Shown here: positions 25,430 through 34,196 of the stretch, piece by piece
How the letters are laid out: every line of letters begins with the position of its first letter
How positions within the stretch are numbered: position 1 is the stretch's first letter
Source: Pedobacter sp. R20-19
GTDB lineage: Bacteria; Bacteroidota; Bacteroidia; Sphingobacteriales; Sphingobacteriaceae
Direction: 5' to 3'
Assembly: GCF_000708265.2 (NCBI RefSeq)
Contig: NZ_JCKI01000002.1
Span: forward strand, 496,001-560,000
DNA length: 64,000 nt
Made by a program: the position numbers and the translations under genes
Notes under the pieces: generated by a model
Databases searched by the model: none
Told to the model about the DNA's origin: nothing
The model's input: only the letters and a program-made list of their open reading frames with translations

Positions 25430-28108
25430 ATGAGCATTTCCACTAAGTACAATCCTGCAGAAACAGAAGATAAATGGTATAGCTACTGGCTATCAAAAAA
25501 GTTTTTCCATTCAGAGCCTGATGAGCGTGAGCCTTATACCATCGTCATTCCGCCGCCAAATGTAACTGGAGTATTGCACATGGGGCATATGTTGAATAAT
25601 ACGATTCAGGATGTTTTGATTCGTAAAGCACGTATGCAGGGTAAAAATGCCTGTTGGGTTCCGGGTACTGACCATGCATCTATTGCTACTGAGGCGAAAG
25701 TTGTGGCCATGTTAAAGGAGCAAGGCATGGATAAAAAAGACCTCTCGCGTGAAGAGTTTTTGAAATATGCCTGGGAATGGAAAGAAAAATACGGCGGTAT
25801 CATTCTAGAGCAATTAAAGAAATTAGGCGCAAGCTGCGATTGGGATCGTACACGTTTTACGATGGAAGAAGACCTTTCCGCTGCTGTTATCGATTCATTT
25901 ATTCATTTGTACAAGAAAGGCTGGATTTATCGTGGTATCCGTATGGTAAACTGGGACCCTGCTGGTAAAACGGCCGTATCTGATGAAGAGGTAATCCGTA
26001 AGGAAGTAAATCAGAAATTATATTATATTAAGTATCAGGTAGTAAGTAGTGATAATCAAGATGATCCGGAATACCTAACCGTCGCTACAACGAGACCTGA
26101 AACGATTATGGCCGATGCAGCGATTTGTATTAATCCAAACGATGAACGGTTTACGCATTTAAAAGGAAAAAAAGTTTTTGTTCCGCTGGTTAATCACGAA
26201 ATTCCAGTAATTGAGGATGAATATGTTGATATTGAATTTGGTACAGGCTGTTTAAAGGTTACGCCAGCACATGATTTAAATGATTATGAATTGGGCGTTA
26301 AACACAATTTGCCTGTTACTGATATTTTAAATGATGATGGAACTTTAAATGAACTTGCCGTTATATTAGTGGGCGAGGATAGGTTCGTTGCCCGTAAAAA
26401 GATCGCTAAATTGTTAGATGAAGCAGGTCATTTAGAAAAAGTTGAGGATTATAAATCTCAGGTAGGTTTCTCTGAACGGACAGATGCTGCTATTGAACCT
26501 AAACTTTCTATGCAGTGGTTTGTAAAGATGAAAGAGATGGCGCAGCCAGCATTGGATGACGTTTTGAATGGAGAAGTTAACCTGATTCCGAATAAATTTG
26601 AAAACACCTATCGCCACTGGATGGAAAACGTTCGAGATTGGAACATTTCCCGTCAGCTTTGGTGGGGGCAACAAATTCCTGCCTGGTATGATGATAAAGG
26701 AAACTGGGTAGTTGCCAAAACAAAGGACGAAGCATTAGAAGAATTCTGGAATAAAAAGCATTTAGATGATCATGGTGTGGAGGCAGATAAAGCTGGCTTC
26801 AAACATCAGCTTGAGCCATTTATCAAACAAGATGAAGATGTAATGGATACCTGGTTCTCTTCCTGGTTGTGGCCAATTTCTGTATTTGATGGTTTTAAAA
26901 ACCCTGATAATAAAGACATCAATTATTATTACCCTACCAATGATTTGGTAACAGCACCAGAGATTTTATTCTTTTGGGTGGCTCGTATGATCATGGCCGG
27001 ACATGAGTTTATGGGTAAAAAACCATTTACCAATGTGTATTTAACAGGTATTGTTCGCGATAAATTAGGTCGCAAAATGTCTAAATCATTAGGTAATTCA
27101 CCTGATCCGATTGGACTGATTGAAAAATATGGTGCCGATGCCGTTCGTGTAGGTATGTTAATGTCATCGCCTGCCGGTAACGACTTGATGTTTGATGAAA
27201 GCTACTGTGAGCAAGGGCGTAATTTTGCCTCAAAAATTTGGAATGCTTTCCGTTTGGTTAAGGGATGGGAAGTTGATGAAAATTTAGAGAATCCGAATAC
27301 ACAGGCAATCTCCTGGTTTGAAAATCGTTTCAATGAAGCGTTAGTTGAGATTGAGGCTAATTTTAAACAATATCGTTTATCGGAAGCTTTGATGATCACC
27401 TACAAATTGGTTTGGGATGATTTCTGTGCCTGGTACTTAGAAATGGTTAAGCCGGCTTATCAGCAACCAATTGATGCAGAGAGTTATCAGGCTACCGTTG
27501 CTTTTTTTGAGCAGATTATTAAGTTATTGCATCCTAATATGCCTTTTTTAACAGAAGAATTATGGCATGATGATTTGTTTGCTGAACGTGGAGAAATGGA
27601 TTGTTGTATCGTTGCATCATTCCCGGAAGCTGGTGAAATAGATGAAAAATTATTGAAAGATGCTGAGGTGATAAAAACGGTTGTTGCAGAAATTAGAAAT
27701 GTGAGGAATCAAAAACAAATATCTCCAAAAGAAGCCTTGCCACTCAGTTTGAAAGTGAATTCTGATATCGACTACGAAAAATGGTTGAATATTGTTTTCA
27801 AATTGGCTAATGTTTCTGAAGCTGAAATTGTAAACGATAAAATTGCCGGTGCAACTGCATTCATGGCTGGAAAGGATGAATTTTTCATTCCGCTTTCTGA
27901 AAATATTGATGTTGAAGCAGAACGCACCCGTTTAAATGCTGATTTAGTTTATTTGCAAGGTTTCTTAAAATCTGTTGATGCGAAGTTGAGTAACGAACGT
28001 TTTGTGCAAAATGCGAAACCAGAAATTATTGCCAATGAACGCAATAAGAAAGCAGATGCTGAGGCAAAAATCAAGATCATTGAAGAAAGTCTGGTGATGC
28101 TGGGATAA
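25430..28108 (+). CDS. valS: Valyl-tRNA synthetase
   Basis: An 892-aa class Ia synthetase. It has the HIGH-equivalent PNVTGVLHMGHML and WVPGTDHASIAT, and the CP1 editing domain with TTRPETIMADAAICINP. The KMSKS motif is GRKMSKSLGNSPDP. The anticodon-binding domain follows, then a C-terminal coiled coil (RTRLNADLVYLQGFLKSVDAKL). Length and motif order are normal. It stands alone and ends in two successive hairpins. Confidence 0.97.
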   Translation: MSISTKYNPAETEDKWYSYWLSKKFFHSEPDEREPYTIVIPPPNVTGVLHMGHMLNNTIQDVLIRKARMQGKNACWVPGTDHASIATEAKVVAMLKEQGMDKKDLSREEFLKYAWEWKEKYGGIILEQLKKLGASCDWDRTRFTMEEDLSAAVIDSFIHLYKKGWIYRGIRMVNWDPAGKTAVSDEEVIRKEVNQKLYYIKYQVVSSDNQDDPEYLTVATTRPETIMADAAICINPNDERFTHLKGKKVFVPLVNHEIPVIEDEYVDIEFGTGCLKVTPAHDLNDYELGVKHNLPVTDILNDDGTLNELAVILVGEDRFVARKKIAKLLDEAGHLEKVEDYKSQVGFSERTDAAIEPKLSMQWFVKMKEMAQPALDDVLNGEVNLIPNKFENTYRHWMENVRDWNISRQLWWGQQIPAWYDDKGNWVVAKTKDEALEEFWNKKHLDDHGVEADKAGFKHQLEPFIKQDEDVMDTWFSSWLWPISVFDGFKNPDNKDINYYYPTNDLVTAPEILFFWVARMIMAGHEFMGKKPFTNVYLTGIVRDKLGRKMSKSLGNSPDPIGLIEKYGADAVRVGMLMSSPAGNDLMFDESYCEQGRNFASKIWNAFRLVKGWEVDENLENPNTQAISWFENRFNEALVEIEANFKQYRLSEALMITYKLVWDDFCAWYLEMVKPAYQQPIDAESYQATVAFFEQIIKLLHPNMPFLTEELWHDDLFAERGEMDCCIVASFPEAGEIDEKLLKDAEVIKTVVAEIRNVRNQKQISPKEALPLSLKVNSDIDYEKWLNIVFKLANVSEAEIVNDKIAGATAFMAGKDEFFIPLSENIDVEAERTRLNADLVYLQGFLKSVDAKLSNERFVQNAKPEIIANERNKKADAEAKIKIIEESLVMLG

Positions 28109-28119
28109 GATTATTAAAT

Positions 28120-28152
28120 AAACCTATGAGATTTTTAAAACCTCATAGGTTT
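28120..28152. repeat. AAACCTATGAG palindrome after valS
   Basis: AAACCTATGAG (28120-28130) and CTCATAGGTTT (28142-28152) form a perfect 11-bp stem. The wording matches the AAACCTATGAGGTTTT-type palindromes I recall as common between Bacteroidota genes. It may help termination. Confidence 0.6.
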
Positions 28153-28153
28153 G

Positions 28154-28190
28154 AAAAGCCCTTTAGGATTAATTTTCTAAAGGGCTTTTT
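28154..28190 (+). terminator. valS terminator
   Basis: AAAAGCCCTTTAG (28154-28166) and CTAAAGGGCTTTT (28177-28189) form a 13-bp stem followed by T residues, 45 nt after the valS stop. Confidence 0.85.
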
Positions 28191-28195
28191 GTTTA

Positions 28196-28300
28196 TTAAA
28201 AATTCAAAACTAAATTCATCTGCTCGATTGATTTAGAACTGCTAAGTACTCCGGTTTCTAAAATGTTACCTACCAATTTACAATCTCTCCTGTAAAAGCC
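28196..28300 (-). pseudogene. Possible C-terminal gene remnant
   Basis: A minus-strand frame without a start encodes RDCKLVGNILETGVLSSSK then SIEQMNLVLNF and stops at 28196. The composition looks like a protein C-terminus, but the frame is closed by TAA at 28301 and no continuation was found. It may be a decayed gene end or chance. Confidence 0.2.
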
Positions 28301-28405
28301 TTATTTTAGAGTAATTAAAAGGCTTTAGCTTTTTCTAACCAAATCCAAAGTCAGGAGTTGCAATTATTCATTGTTTTGCAAATTGACTAAACAATATAAA
28401 GAAGA

Positions 28406-29269
28406 ATGAGATTAAAAAAATTAGCCATTATATTTTTTCTTACACCTTTATTATTTAGTTTTCAATCAGCTAATCAAACGTTTATCTCACTTGGTATTGT
28501 GGCGCCAATAGAAAAAGACAGTTTAATATCTGCATCAGGATTTAGATTATTCGGAGAATCTGTTGGACGAATGATTTCTCCATCCTTATCTGAAGAGAAA
28601 TTTAAACAAAACCTAAAGCTGATTGAAAATGCAAAATCTCGGCTCTATATTTGTAATGTTATGTTTCCTGGTCAAATGAAAATAGCTGGTCCGGATGTTC
28701 AAGAGCAAGCCGTATTAAATTATACTGATCGTTTATTTTCTAGGGCCCAGCAAGCTAAAGTTAAGGTAATCGTTTTAGGGAGTGGTGCCGCACGCAGGTT
28801 ACCCGATGGTTACGATGTCAATAAAGCAACGTCAGACTTTATTTTATTAGGAAAAAAAATTGCAGCAATCGCTAAAAAATATAACGTAAAAATCGCGCTT
28901 GAAAACTTGCAAAGCAAAGAAACCAATTTTCTGAACAGTGTAAGATCTGCAGCAGATGTGGTAAGACGCATAAACCATCCGAATTTCAAACTCAACGCCG
29001 ATATTTTTCATATGCGGCGGGAAGGAGAATTGCCTCAAAGTATTATTGATGCCAAAAATTTACTGATCCATTGTGAAATTGCAGAAGATAAAGAAAGAAC
29101 CTTGCCTGGTATTATGGGAGATGATTTTCGACCTTACTTGAAGGCTTTAAGAACGGCAAAATATAAAGGGCCAATATTTGTTGAGGCTGGAAGTAATTAT
29201 TCACCAGCGCAAATGGCATTTTGCTATCAGTATCTAACTAAACAAATTAAAGAAGTTTACACCAAATAA
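28406..29269 (+). CDS. Secreted sugar phosphate isomerase/epimerase-like TIM barrel
   Basis: 287 aa with a signal peptide (KLAIIFFLTPLLFSFQSANQ) followed by an AP-endonuclease-2-type TIM barrel: VKVIVLGSGAARRLPDGYD, VKIALENLQ, FKLNADIFHMRREG and GPIFVEAGSNYSP, with Glu, Asp and His residues placed as metal ligands. First gene of a four-gene cluster with two oxidoreductases and a DUF1080 protein. In 3-keto-glycoside pathways these isomerase-like proteins act as 3-keto-sugar lyases or epimerases. Confidence 0.8.
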   Translation: MRLKKLAIIFFLTPLLFSFQSANQTFISLGIVAPIEKDSLISASGFRLFGESVGRMISPSLSEEKFKQNLKLIENAKSRLYICNVMFPGQMKIAGPDVQEQAVLNYTDRLFSRAQQAKVKVIVLGSGAARRLPDGYDVNKATSDFILLGKKIAAIAKKYNVKIALENLQSKETNFLNSVRSAADVVRRINHPNFKLNADIFHMRREGELPQSIIDAKNLLIHCEIAEDKERTLPGIMGDDFRPYLKALRTAKYKGPIFVEAGSNYSPAQMAFCYQYLTKQIKEVYTK

Positions 29270-29302
29270 GAACATACACCGGCTATTTATTAAAACATTT
29301 AT

Positions 29303-30658
29303 ATGGAAAATTCCAGAAGAAAATTTATCAGGCAATCTGCCATATTTGCTGCGGCAACCTATGCGGGTACTATGGGCATGAGTGCTAAAAGTTACGGACG
29401 AATTATCGGTGCTAATGACCGGGTTCGTGTAGGTGTGGTAGGTTTTTCAGATCGCTTTAAAGATACTTTGCTGCCTTGTTTCCTAAACCATAGCAAAGAA
29501 TTAAACTTCGATATTGTTGGACTTTCTGATTTATGGAATTACAGAAGGGATTTAGGGGTAGCACATTTAAACGCAAAATTTGGCCATGATATTAAAGCCT
29601 GCCGAAATAATGATGAACTATATGCCATGAAAGATCTGGATGCGGTAATTATCAGTACGGCTGATTTTCAGCATGCTTTACATACCATTGAAGCCGTAAA
29701 GGCCAATTGTGATGCTTATGTTGAAAAACCTTTTGCTGAAACGATGGATGATGCAAAAGCAGCACTTAAAGCGGTAAAAGCAACTGATCGTATTGTTCAA
29801 ATAGGTTCTCAACGCCGGAGTGGAGAGAATTATGCCAATGCGGCAAAATACATTCAGGAAGGGAAGTTTGGTCCCATCACAGCAGTAGATCTTGTTTGGA
29901 ATGTGAACCAACCTGGAAGGTGGCGCAGACCAGATTTAGTGTCTAAACTTAAAGCAGAAGATACCGATTGGAAAAGATTTTTATTGAATCGTCCTTCTGA
30001 GGCTTTTGATCCAAGAAAATATTTGGAGTATAGGTTGTTCTGGCCATATTCATCCGGGATGCCCGGACAATGGATGTCACATCAGATTGATACCGTTCAC
30101 TGGTTTACCAACTTAAAACATCCACGAAGTGTAGTGGCAAATGGTGGCATTTACACATGGAAAGATGGCCGCAGAAACTGGGATTCTATGGTAGCGGTTT
30201 TCGATTATGGTCAGCCCAATTCTGAAGATGGTTTTCAGGTTACTTTTACATCTAGAATGCAAAATAGCGTTGGTGATGTAGGCGAAGTTTACTATTCAAA
30301 CGGTGGGGAACTAAACCTGATGACCAATAAAGTTTCTCCAAAGGGAGGGTTAAGACAGCAGGAAGCTGCAGCGATGGGGTTGAAAGCGAATCTTTTGCCT
30401 GAATTTGATTTATCTAAAACAGAAATTAAAGCAGCAACCGGCGCCAACATGGGCGGAGATGGTTTAACATCCGGACATATGCGCAATTGGATGGAATGCG
30501 TTCGGAGTCGTAAAACACCTAATGCACCCGTAGAAGCTGGCTATTCTCATTCTATTGCCAACATCATGACCAATGCTGCAGTCCGGACAGGAGCAAAATC
30601 AGTCTTTGATGAAAGCCGTCAGGAAGTAATCGCCAACGGTAAAGTATTTAAATATTAA
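29303..30658 (+). CDS. Gfo/Idh/MocA family oxidoreductase, Tat-exported
   Basis: The N-terminus ENSRRKFIRQSAIFAAATYAG is a twin-arginine signal. The NAD(P)-binding Rossmann fold follows (VRVGVVGFSDRFKDTLLPCF), with the hallmark DAYVEKPFAETMDDAKAALKA containing EKP. The C-terminal domain has HQIDTVHWFTNLKHP. Periplasmic members of this family commonly oxidise or reduce glycoside C3. It lies 33 nt after the TIM-barrel gene and is paralogous to the last gene of this cluster. Confidence 0.88.
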   Translation: MENSRRKFIRQSAIFAAATYAGTMGMSAKSYGRIIGANDRVRVGVVGFSDRFKDTLLPCFLNHSKELNFDIVGLSDLWNYRRDLGVAHLNAKFGHDIKACRNNDELYAMKDLDAVIISTADFQHALHTIEAVKANCDAYVEKPFAETMDDAKAALKAVKATDRIVQIGSQRRSGENYANAAKYIQEGKFGPITAVDLVWNVNQPGRWRRPDLVSKLKAEDTDWKRFLLNRPSEAFDPRKYLEYRLFWPYSSGMPGQWMSHQIDTVHWFTNLKHPRSVVANGGIYTWKDGRRNWDSMVAVFDYGQPNSEDGFQVTFTSRMQNSVGDVGEVYYSNGGELNLMTNKVSPKGGLRQQEAAAMGLKANLLPEFDLSKTEIKAATGANMGGDGLTSGHMRNWMECVRSRKTPNAPVEAGYSHSIANIMTNAAVRTGAKSVFDESRQEVIANGKVFKY

Positions 30659-30669
30659 AATAAAAATAT

Positions 30670-30739
30670 CGTCGTTGCGAGGCACGAAGCAATCTATTCA
30701 GCAAAAAAGATTACTTCGTCATTCTTCCTCGCAATGACG
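30670..30739. repeat. GTCATTGCGAGG palindromic element
   Basis: Left arm CGTCGTTGCGAGGCACGAAG and following AATCT (30670-30694) are complementary, with mismatches, to the right arm 30708-30739 that ends CCTCGCAATGACG. A related element is at 46894-46980. It sits inside the four-gene cluster between the Gfo/Idh and DUF1080 genes and could act as an mRNA stability hairpin. Confidence 0.7.
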
Positions 30740-30756
30740 GCAAGAAAAAACCTATC

Positions 30757-32121
30757 ATGTTAAATATCAAAAAATATAGTATTCTAGCCTTTTGCCTGAT
30801 CAGCCTGTCAGCAGTTGCACAAAAAACAAAACCTTTATTTGATGGAAAGACGCTAACCGGTTGGAAAGCCGTTGCGGGAGCAGCACCTTATAAAGTGGAG
30901 AATGGAATGATTGTGGGTACCATGACTAAGGATACGCCAAATTCTTTCCTAATTACAGAACAGGAATACGGAGACTTTATTCTGGAACTGGATGTTAAAT
31001 TAGAAGGTGATAATACCAATTCTGGTATCCAGACGAGGAGCCATATTAAACCTGAAGGAAACAGAGGAAAAGGTTTGGTTTATGGCAGGCAAGTAGAAAT
31101 AGACCCAACATCGCGTGCGTGGACTGGCGGTATTTATGACGAGGCCAGAAGACTTTGGCTTTATCCTTTGGAGTTAAATCCGACTGCCAAATCATTGTAT
31201 AAAAAGAATGAATTTAACCATTACAGAATCGAATGCATTGGTAATGAGCTTAAAACCTGGGTAAATGGGAAGCCAGTTTCTGATGTGATTGATACATTGG
31301 ATCAGTCAGGTTTTATTGGCTTGCAGGTGCATAGTATTGGCAATAATTTGGAAAATGACGGGAAGAAGGTTTATTTCAAAAATATTAACATTCAAACTGA
31401 AGGGATAAAGCCTAAAGCGTTTCCTAAAGGGATTTACACCGTTAACTTAACCCCAAATACTTTATCTGCCTATGAAAAATCAGAAGGATACCAATTGCTT
31501 TTTGATGGTAAAACAAACAATGGTTGGATTGGGGCGTATAAAAATGATTTCCCGGCAAAAGGTTGGAAGATAGCTGATGGTGTAATCAGTGTTGAGCCAT
31601 CTGGCGGTTCAGAATCTACTAATGGTGGGGATATTGTAACAAAGGCAGAATATTCAGCATTTGACCTCTCTTTTGAATTTAAGCTTACACCTGGTGCAAA
31701 TAGTGGTGTAAAGTATTTTGTAACACTAAGTGAAAATAATAAAGGATCGGCCATTGGTTTAGAATACCAGGTTTTAGACGATGAATTGCATCCTGATGCT
31801 AAACTAGGGAGAGATGGAAACCGTACTTTGGCTTCCTTATATGACTTAATTACCGCCAAAAAAGAAGCCCGGTATTTACGGCCGATTGGAAGCTGGAATA
31901 ATGCCCGTTTAGTGGTTTACCCAAATAATAAAGTAGAGCATTATTTGAATGGTGTAAAGGTTTTAGAATATGTGCGTGGATCAGCGGAGTTTAAAAAGCT
32001 GGTGGCCATTAGTAAATATAAGGACTGGAAAAATTTTGGAGAGGCGCCCAAAGGTCATATCCTGATTCAGGATCATGGAAATAAAGTTGATTTCAGAACC
32101 ATCAAAATTAAGACTTTATAA
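30757..32121 (+). CDS. Secreted protein with two DUF1080 (3-keto-disaccharide hydrolase) domains
   Basis: 454 aa with a Sec signal peptide (MLNIKKYSILAFCLISLSAV, cleavage near AVAQ). Two concanavalin-like DUF1080 domains follow. Domain 1, about 28-215, runs from PLFDGKTLTGWKAV to GFIGLQVHSIGN. Domain 2, about 245-452, runs from YQLLFDGKTNNGWIG to GHILIQDHGNKVDFRTIKI. DUF1080 enzymes cleave glycosides already oxidised at C3, which fits the flanking oxidoreductases. The stop overlaps the next start (TAATG), indicating translational coupling. Confidence 0.85.
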   Translation: MLNIKKYSILAFCLISLSAVAQKTKPLFDGKTLTGWKAVAGAAPYKVENGMIVGTMTKDTPNSFLITEQEYGDFILELDVKLEGDNTNSGIQTRSHIKPEGNRGKGLVYGRQVEIDPTSRAWTGGIYDEARRLWLYPLELNPTAKSLYKKNEFNHYRIECIGNELKTWVNGKPVSDVIDTLDQSGFIGLQVHSIGNNLENDGKKVYFKNINIQTEGIKPKAFPKGIYTVNLTPNTLSAYEKSEGYQLLFDGKTNNGWIGAYKNDFPAKGWKIADGVISVEPSGGSESTNGGDIVTKAEYSAFDLSFEFKLTPGANSGVKYFVTLSENNKGSAIGLEYQVLDDELHPDAKLGRDGNRTLASLYDLITAKKEARYLRPIGSWNNARLVVYPNNKVEHYLNGVKVLEYVRGSAEFKKLVAISKYKDWKNFGEAPKGHILIQDHGNKVDFRTIKIKTL

Positions 32122-33320
32122 TGCATCGCAGATCATTTTTAAAAAAGTCGGTATTGGTGGGTTCAGGGGTTCTGGGTTCGGAAAAAGTATTGGCCAACCT
32201 GACACTTAATCGGGAGAAAATAATAAACGTGGCAATGATTGGCTGTGGCGACAGGGGTAAAGGTGTGCTCTCTGTTATCCAATCGATGCCTCAAAAATTT
32301 AACATTTTGGCTTATTGTGATGTGCTGGATTTTCGTTTGGAAGAAACCAAAAAATATGTGCCATCATCTGCAAAGGCTATCAAGGATTATAAACAAATTT
32401 TAGATCATCCAAAGATCGATGCTGTTTTTATCGCCACGCCGCTGAGTGAACATTTTAAAATTGCAAAGGATGCCGTATTGGCCGGAAAGCATGTGTATGT
32501 TGAAAAAACCATGACCTATAACATTGCTCAGGCGTTGGAACTGCGAAATTTAGTGCTGAAATATCCTAAACAGGTTTATCAGGTAGGTTATCAATACCGA
32601 TATTCACCTTTGTATTTTAGGGTGAAGGATATGATCCAAAGCGGGTATTTAGGCAAGGTTTCGCAGGTTGATTGCCGCTGGGATAGAAACGGGAACTGGC
32701 GGAGAAAAGTAAATGATCCTAAACTGGAACGTCAGATTAACTGGCGGATGTACAAAGAATATTCTGGAGGATTAGCTGCCGAACTGCTTTCACATCAAAT
32801 TGATTTTATTAACTGGGCTTTCGAAACCCAGCCTGATGAAATTACTGGAACGGGAGGTATTGACGTGTTTAAAGATGGAAGAGAAACTTATGATAATATC
32901 CAGGCGATGCTTCGTTACGATCAGGCCGGAATGATCGGGAACTTTGGTGCAACTTGTGGTAATGCTCATGATGGTTATCTTTTTAAAATCAAGGGTACAA
33001 AAGGCTCGGTTTCTTTGCTTACCAATACGGGGGTTTTTTATCCGGAGCCGGAAAGGAAAAAAGAACTTGGGATTGTAGATGGGGTTACCGGGGCATCTAA
33101 AATTGTAGTAAACACCGATGGAGGAATCCCGATTTTAGATAAACCAACTATGGATGGAACGAATTATGCTTTGGAAGAATTTTATGAATCGATTATTTCT
33201 GGTAAACTTCCGGCATCAAATGTAAAAACTGGTACTCAGGCTTCGATTTGTGTGGCGATGTGTAATGAAGCGATATATTCAGGAAATAAACAGGTTTGGA
33301 AAAAGGAATATGCTGTTTAA
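32121..33320 (+). CDS. Gfo/Idh/MocA family oxidoreductase, Tat-exported (second copy)
   Basis: A Tat-like N-terminus (MHRRSFLKKSVLVGSGVLG) is followed by a Rossmann fold (INVAMIGCGDRGKGVLSVIQ), the EKP-type motif HVYVEKTMTYNIAQA (here EKT), QVGYQYRYSPLYFR and AELLSHQIDFINWAFETQP. Replacement of the usual Pro by Thr in EKP is notable. It is coupled to the DUF1080 gene by a 1-base overlap. Together the four genes fit oxidation of a glycoside to a 3-keto form, cleavage and onward isomerisation. Confidence 0.86.
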   Translation: MHRRSFLKKSVLVGSGVLGSEKVLANLTLNREKIINVAMIGCGDRGKGVLSVIQSMPQKFNILAYCDVLDFRLEETKKYVPSSAKAIKDYKQILDHPKIDAVFIATPLSEHFKIAKDAVLAGKHVYVEKTMTYNIAQALELRNLVLKYPKQVYQVGYQYRYSPLYFRVKDMIQSGYLGKVSQVDCRWDRNGNWRRKVNDPKLERQINWRMYKEYSGGLAAELLSHQIDFINWAFETQPDEITGTGGIDVFKDGRETYDNIQAMLRYDQAGMIGNFGATCGNAHDGYLFKIKGTKGSVSLLTNTGVFYPEPERKKELGIVDGVTGASKIVVNTDGGIPILDKPTMDGTNYALEEFYESIISGKLPASNVKTGTQASICVAMCNEAIYSGNKQVWKKEYAV

Positions 33321-33344
33321 TGGTTTTTTATCGTTAAATCGTTT

Positions 33345-33485
33345 TCCTGAACTTGATTCAGGATCTTATTGAGATAGATGCTGAACTAAATTTACTTCGT
33401 AGCTTTCCGCTGCGCTACAGGTCAGCATGACGATTCGGTTAGTGGATCCTTACGAAAAATCCGTCATCCGATAGCTTATCGGATG
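33345..33485. repeat. Composite palindromic repeat (inverted copy of the 46.8-kb element)
   Basis: TCCTGAACTTGATTCAGGA (33345-33363) is a 7-bp hairpin. 33387-33432 is the reverse complement of the CGTCATGCTGACCTGTAGCG block at 46766 and 47009. CATCCGATA-GCT-TATCGGATG (33465-33485) is a perfect 9-bp hairpin. No gene lies in 33321-33592. Modular assembly of the same hairpins recurs at four other sites in the window. Confidence 0.75.
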
Positions 33486-33592
33486 CGAAGCTAATTCTTC
33501 ATCTGCTGAAGCAATCTTTATCGAAGCATCTAAAAGGAATTGCGTCGTTCCTGGGCACTACAATCCTCTCAAAGAATAGCTTTAAATCAAAT

Positions 33593-34051
33593 TTACAAAT
33601 CCTGATAATCCGGCATTTCAGGAATGAAAACAAAACTCCCTTTTTTCAGTTCCATTTTGGCAAAAACATGTTGCAAACCATTGGTCAGAACTATCCATTT
33701 AGCCTGATGAATAGAATTATAACGCGATGCTTGTTCAAAAACTGCTTGCGTAATTTTTACTTTAGGGGCTTTACATTCAATAAGCATCACTTTTTCTCCG
33801 GCAGTATTGTACACCAGAATATCACTCCGCTTTTGCAATTGATTTAGAACCAAACCACCTTCAATTTGAATTAATGTTTTTGGAAATTTCTTTTCTGCAA
33901 TCAGTTGCTGTATAAAATGCTGGCGAACCCATTCTTCTGGTGTCAAAACCAAATGCTTTTTTCTCAATTCATCAAAAATGAAAACTACATCATCTTTTCG
34001 GGTAATTTTAAAAGGATAGGGCGGAAGGTTAAGCGGAGTAGGGTTAAACAT
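33593..34051 (-). CDS. HsdR_N-type PD-(D/E)XK protein
   Basis: 152 aa resembling the N-terminal nuclease domain of type I restriction HsdR: the core RSDILVYNTAGEKVMLIECKAP has the Asp and E-x-K residues of the PD-(D/E)XK fold. It is followed by FEQASRYNSIHQAKWIVLTNG. There is no helicase part or Hsd partner nearby, so it is a stand-alone protein of unknown role. In Bacteroidota it is often found divergent from holA, as here. Confidence 0.8.
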   Translation of the reverse strand: MFNPTPLNLPPYPFKITRKDDVVFIFDELRKKHLVLTPEEWVRQHFIQQLIAEKKFPKTLIQIEGGLVLNQLQKRSDILVYNTAGEKVMLIECKAPKVKITQAVFEQASRYNSIHQAKWIVLTNGLQHVFAKMELKKGSFVFIPEMPDYQDL

Positions 34052-34196
34052 TTTATCAGTTGGTGGTTTTCAATTGAATGTCTTGGGTTAATAATTTAAC
34101 CACAAAACAATCTAACCATTATTAGCCGCTTCAAAGTTAATATTGTTTATAAACTTTTACTTAAATCCTAAAAGCTAAATTGTAATTTTACCGCTA

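Noticed and set aside
33593..34051. Type I restriction-modification system
   Set aside because: Only an HsdR_N-like domain is present; no helicase, HsdM or HsdS. It is a stand-alone protein often found next to holA.
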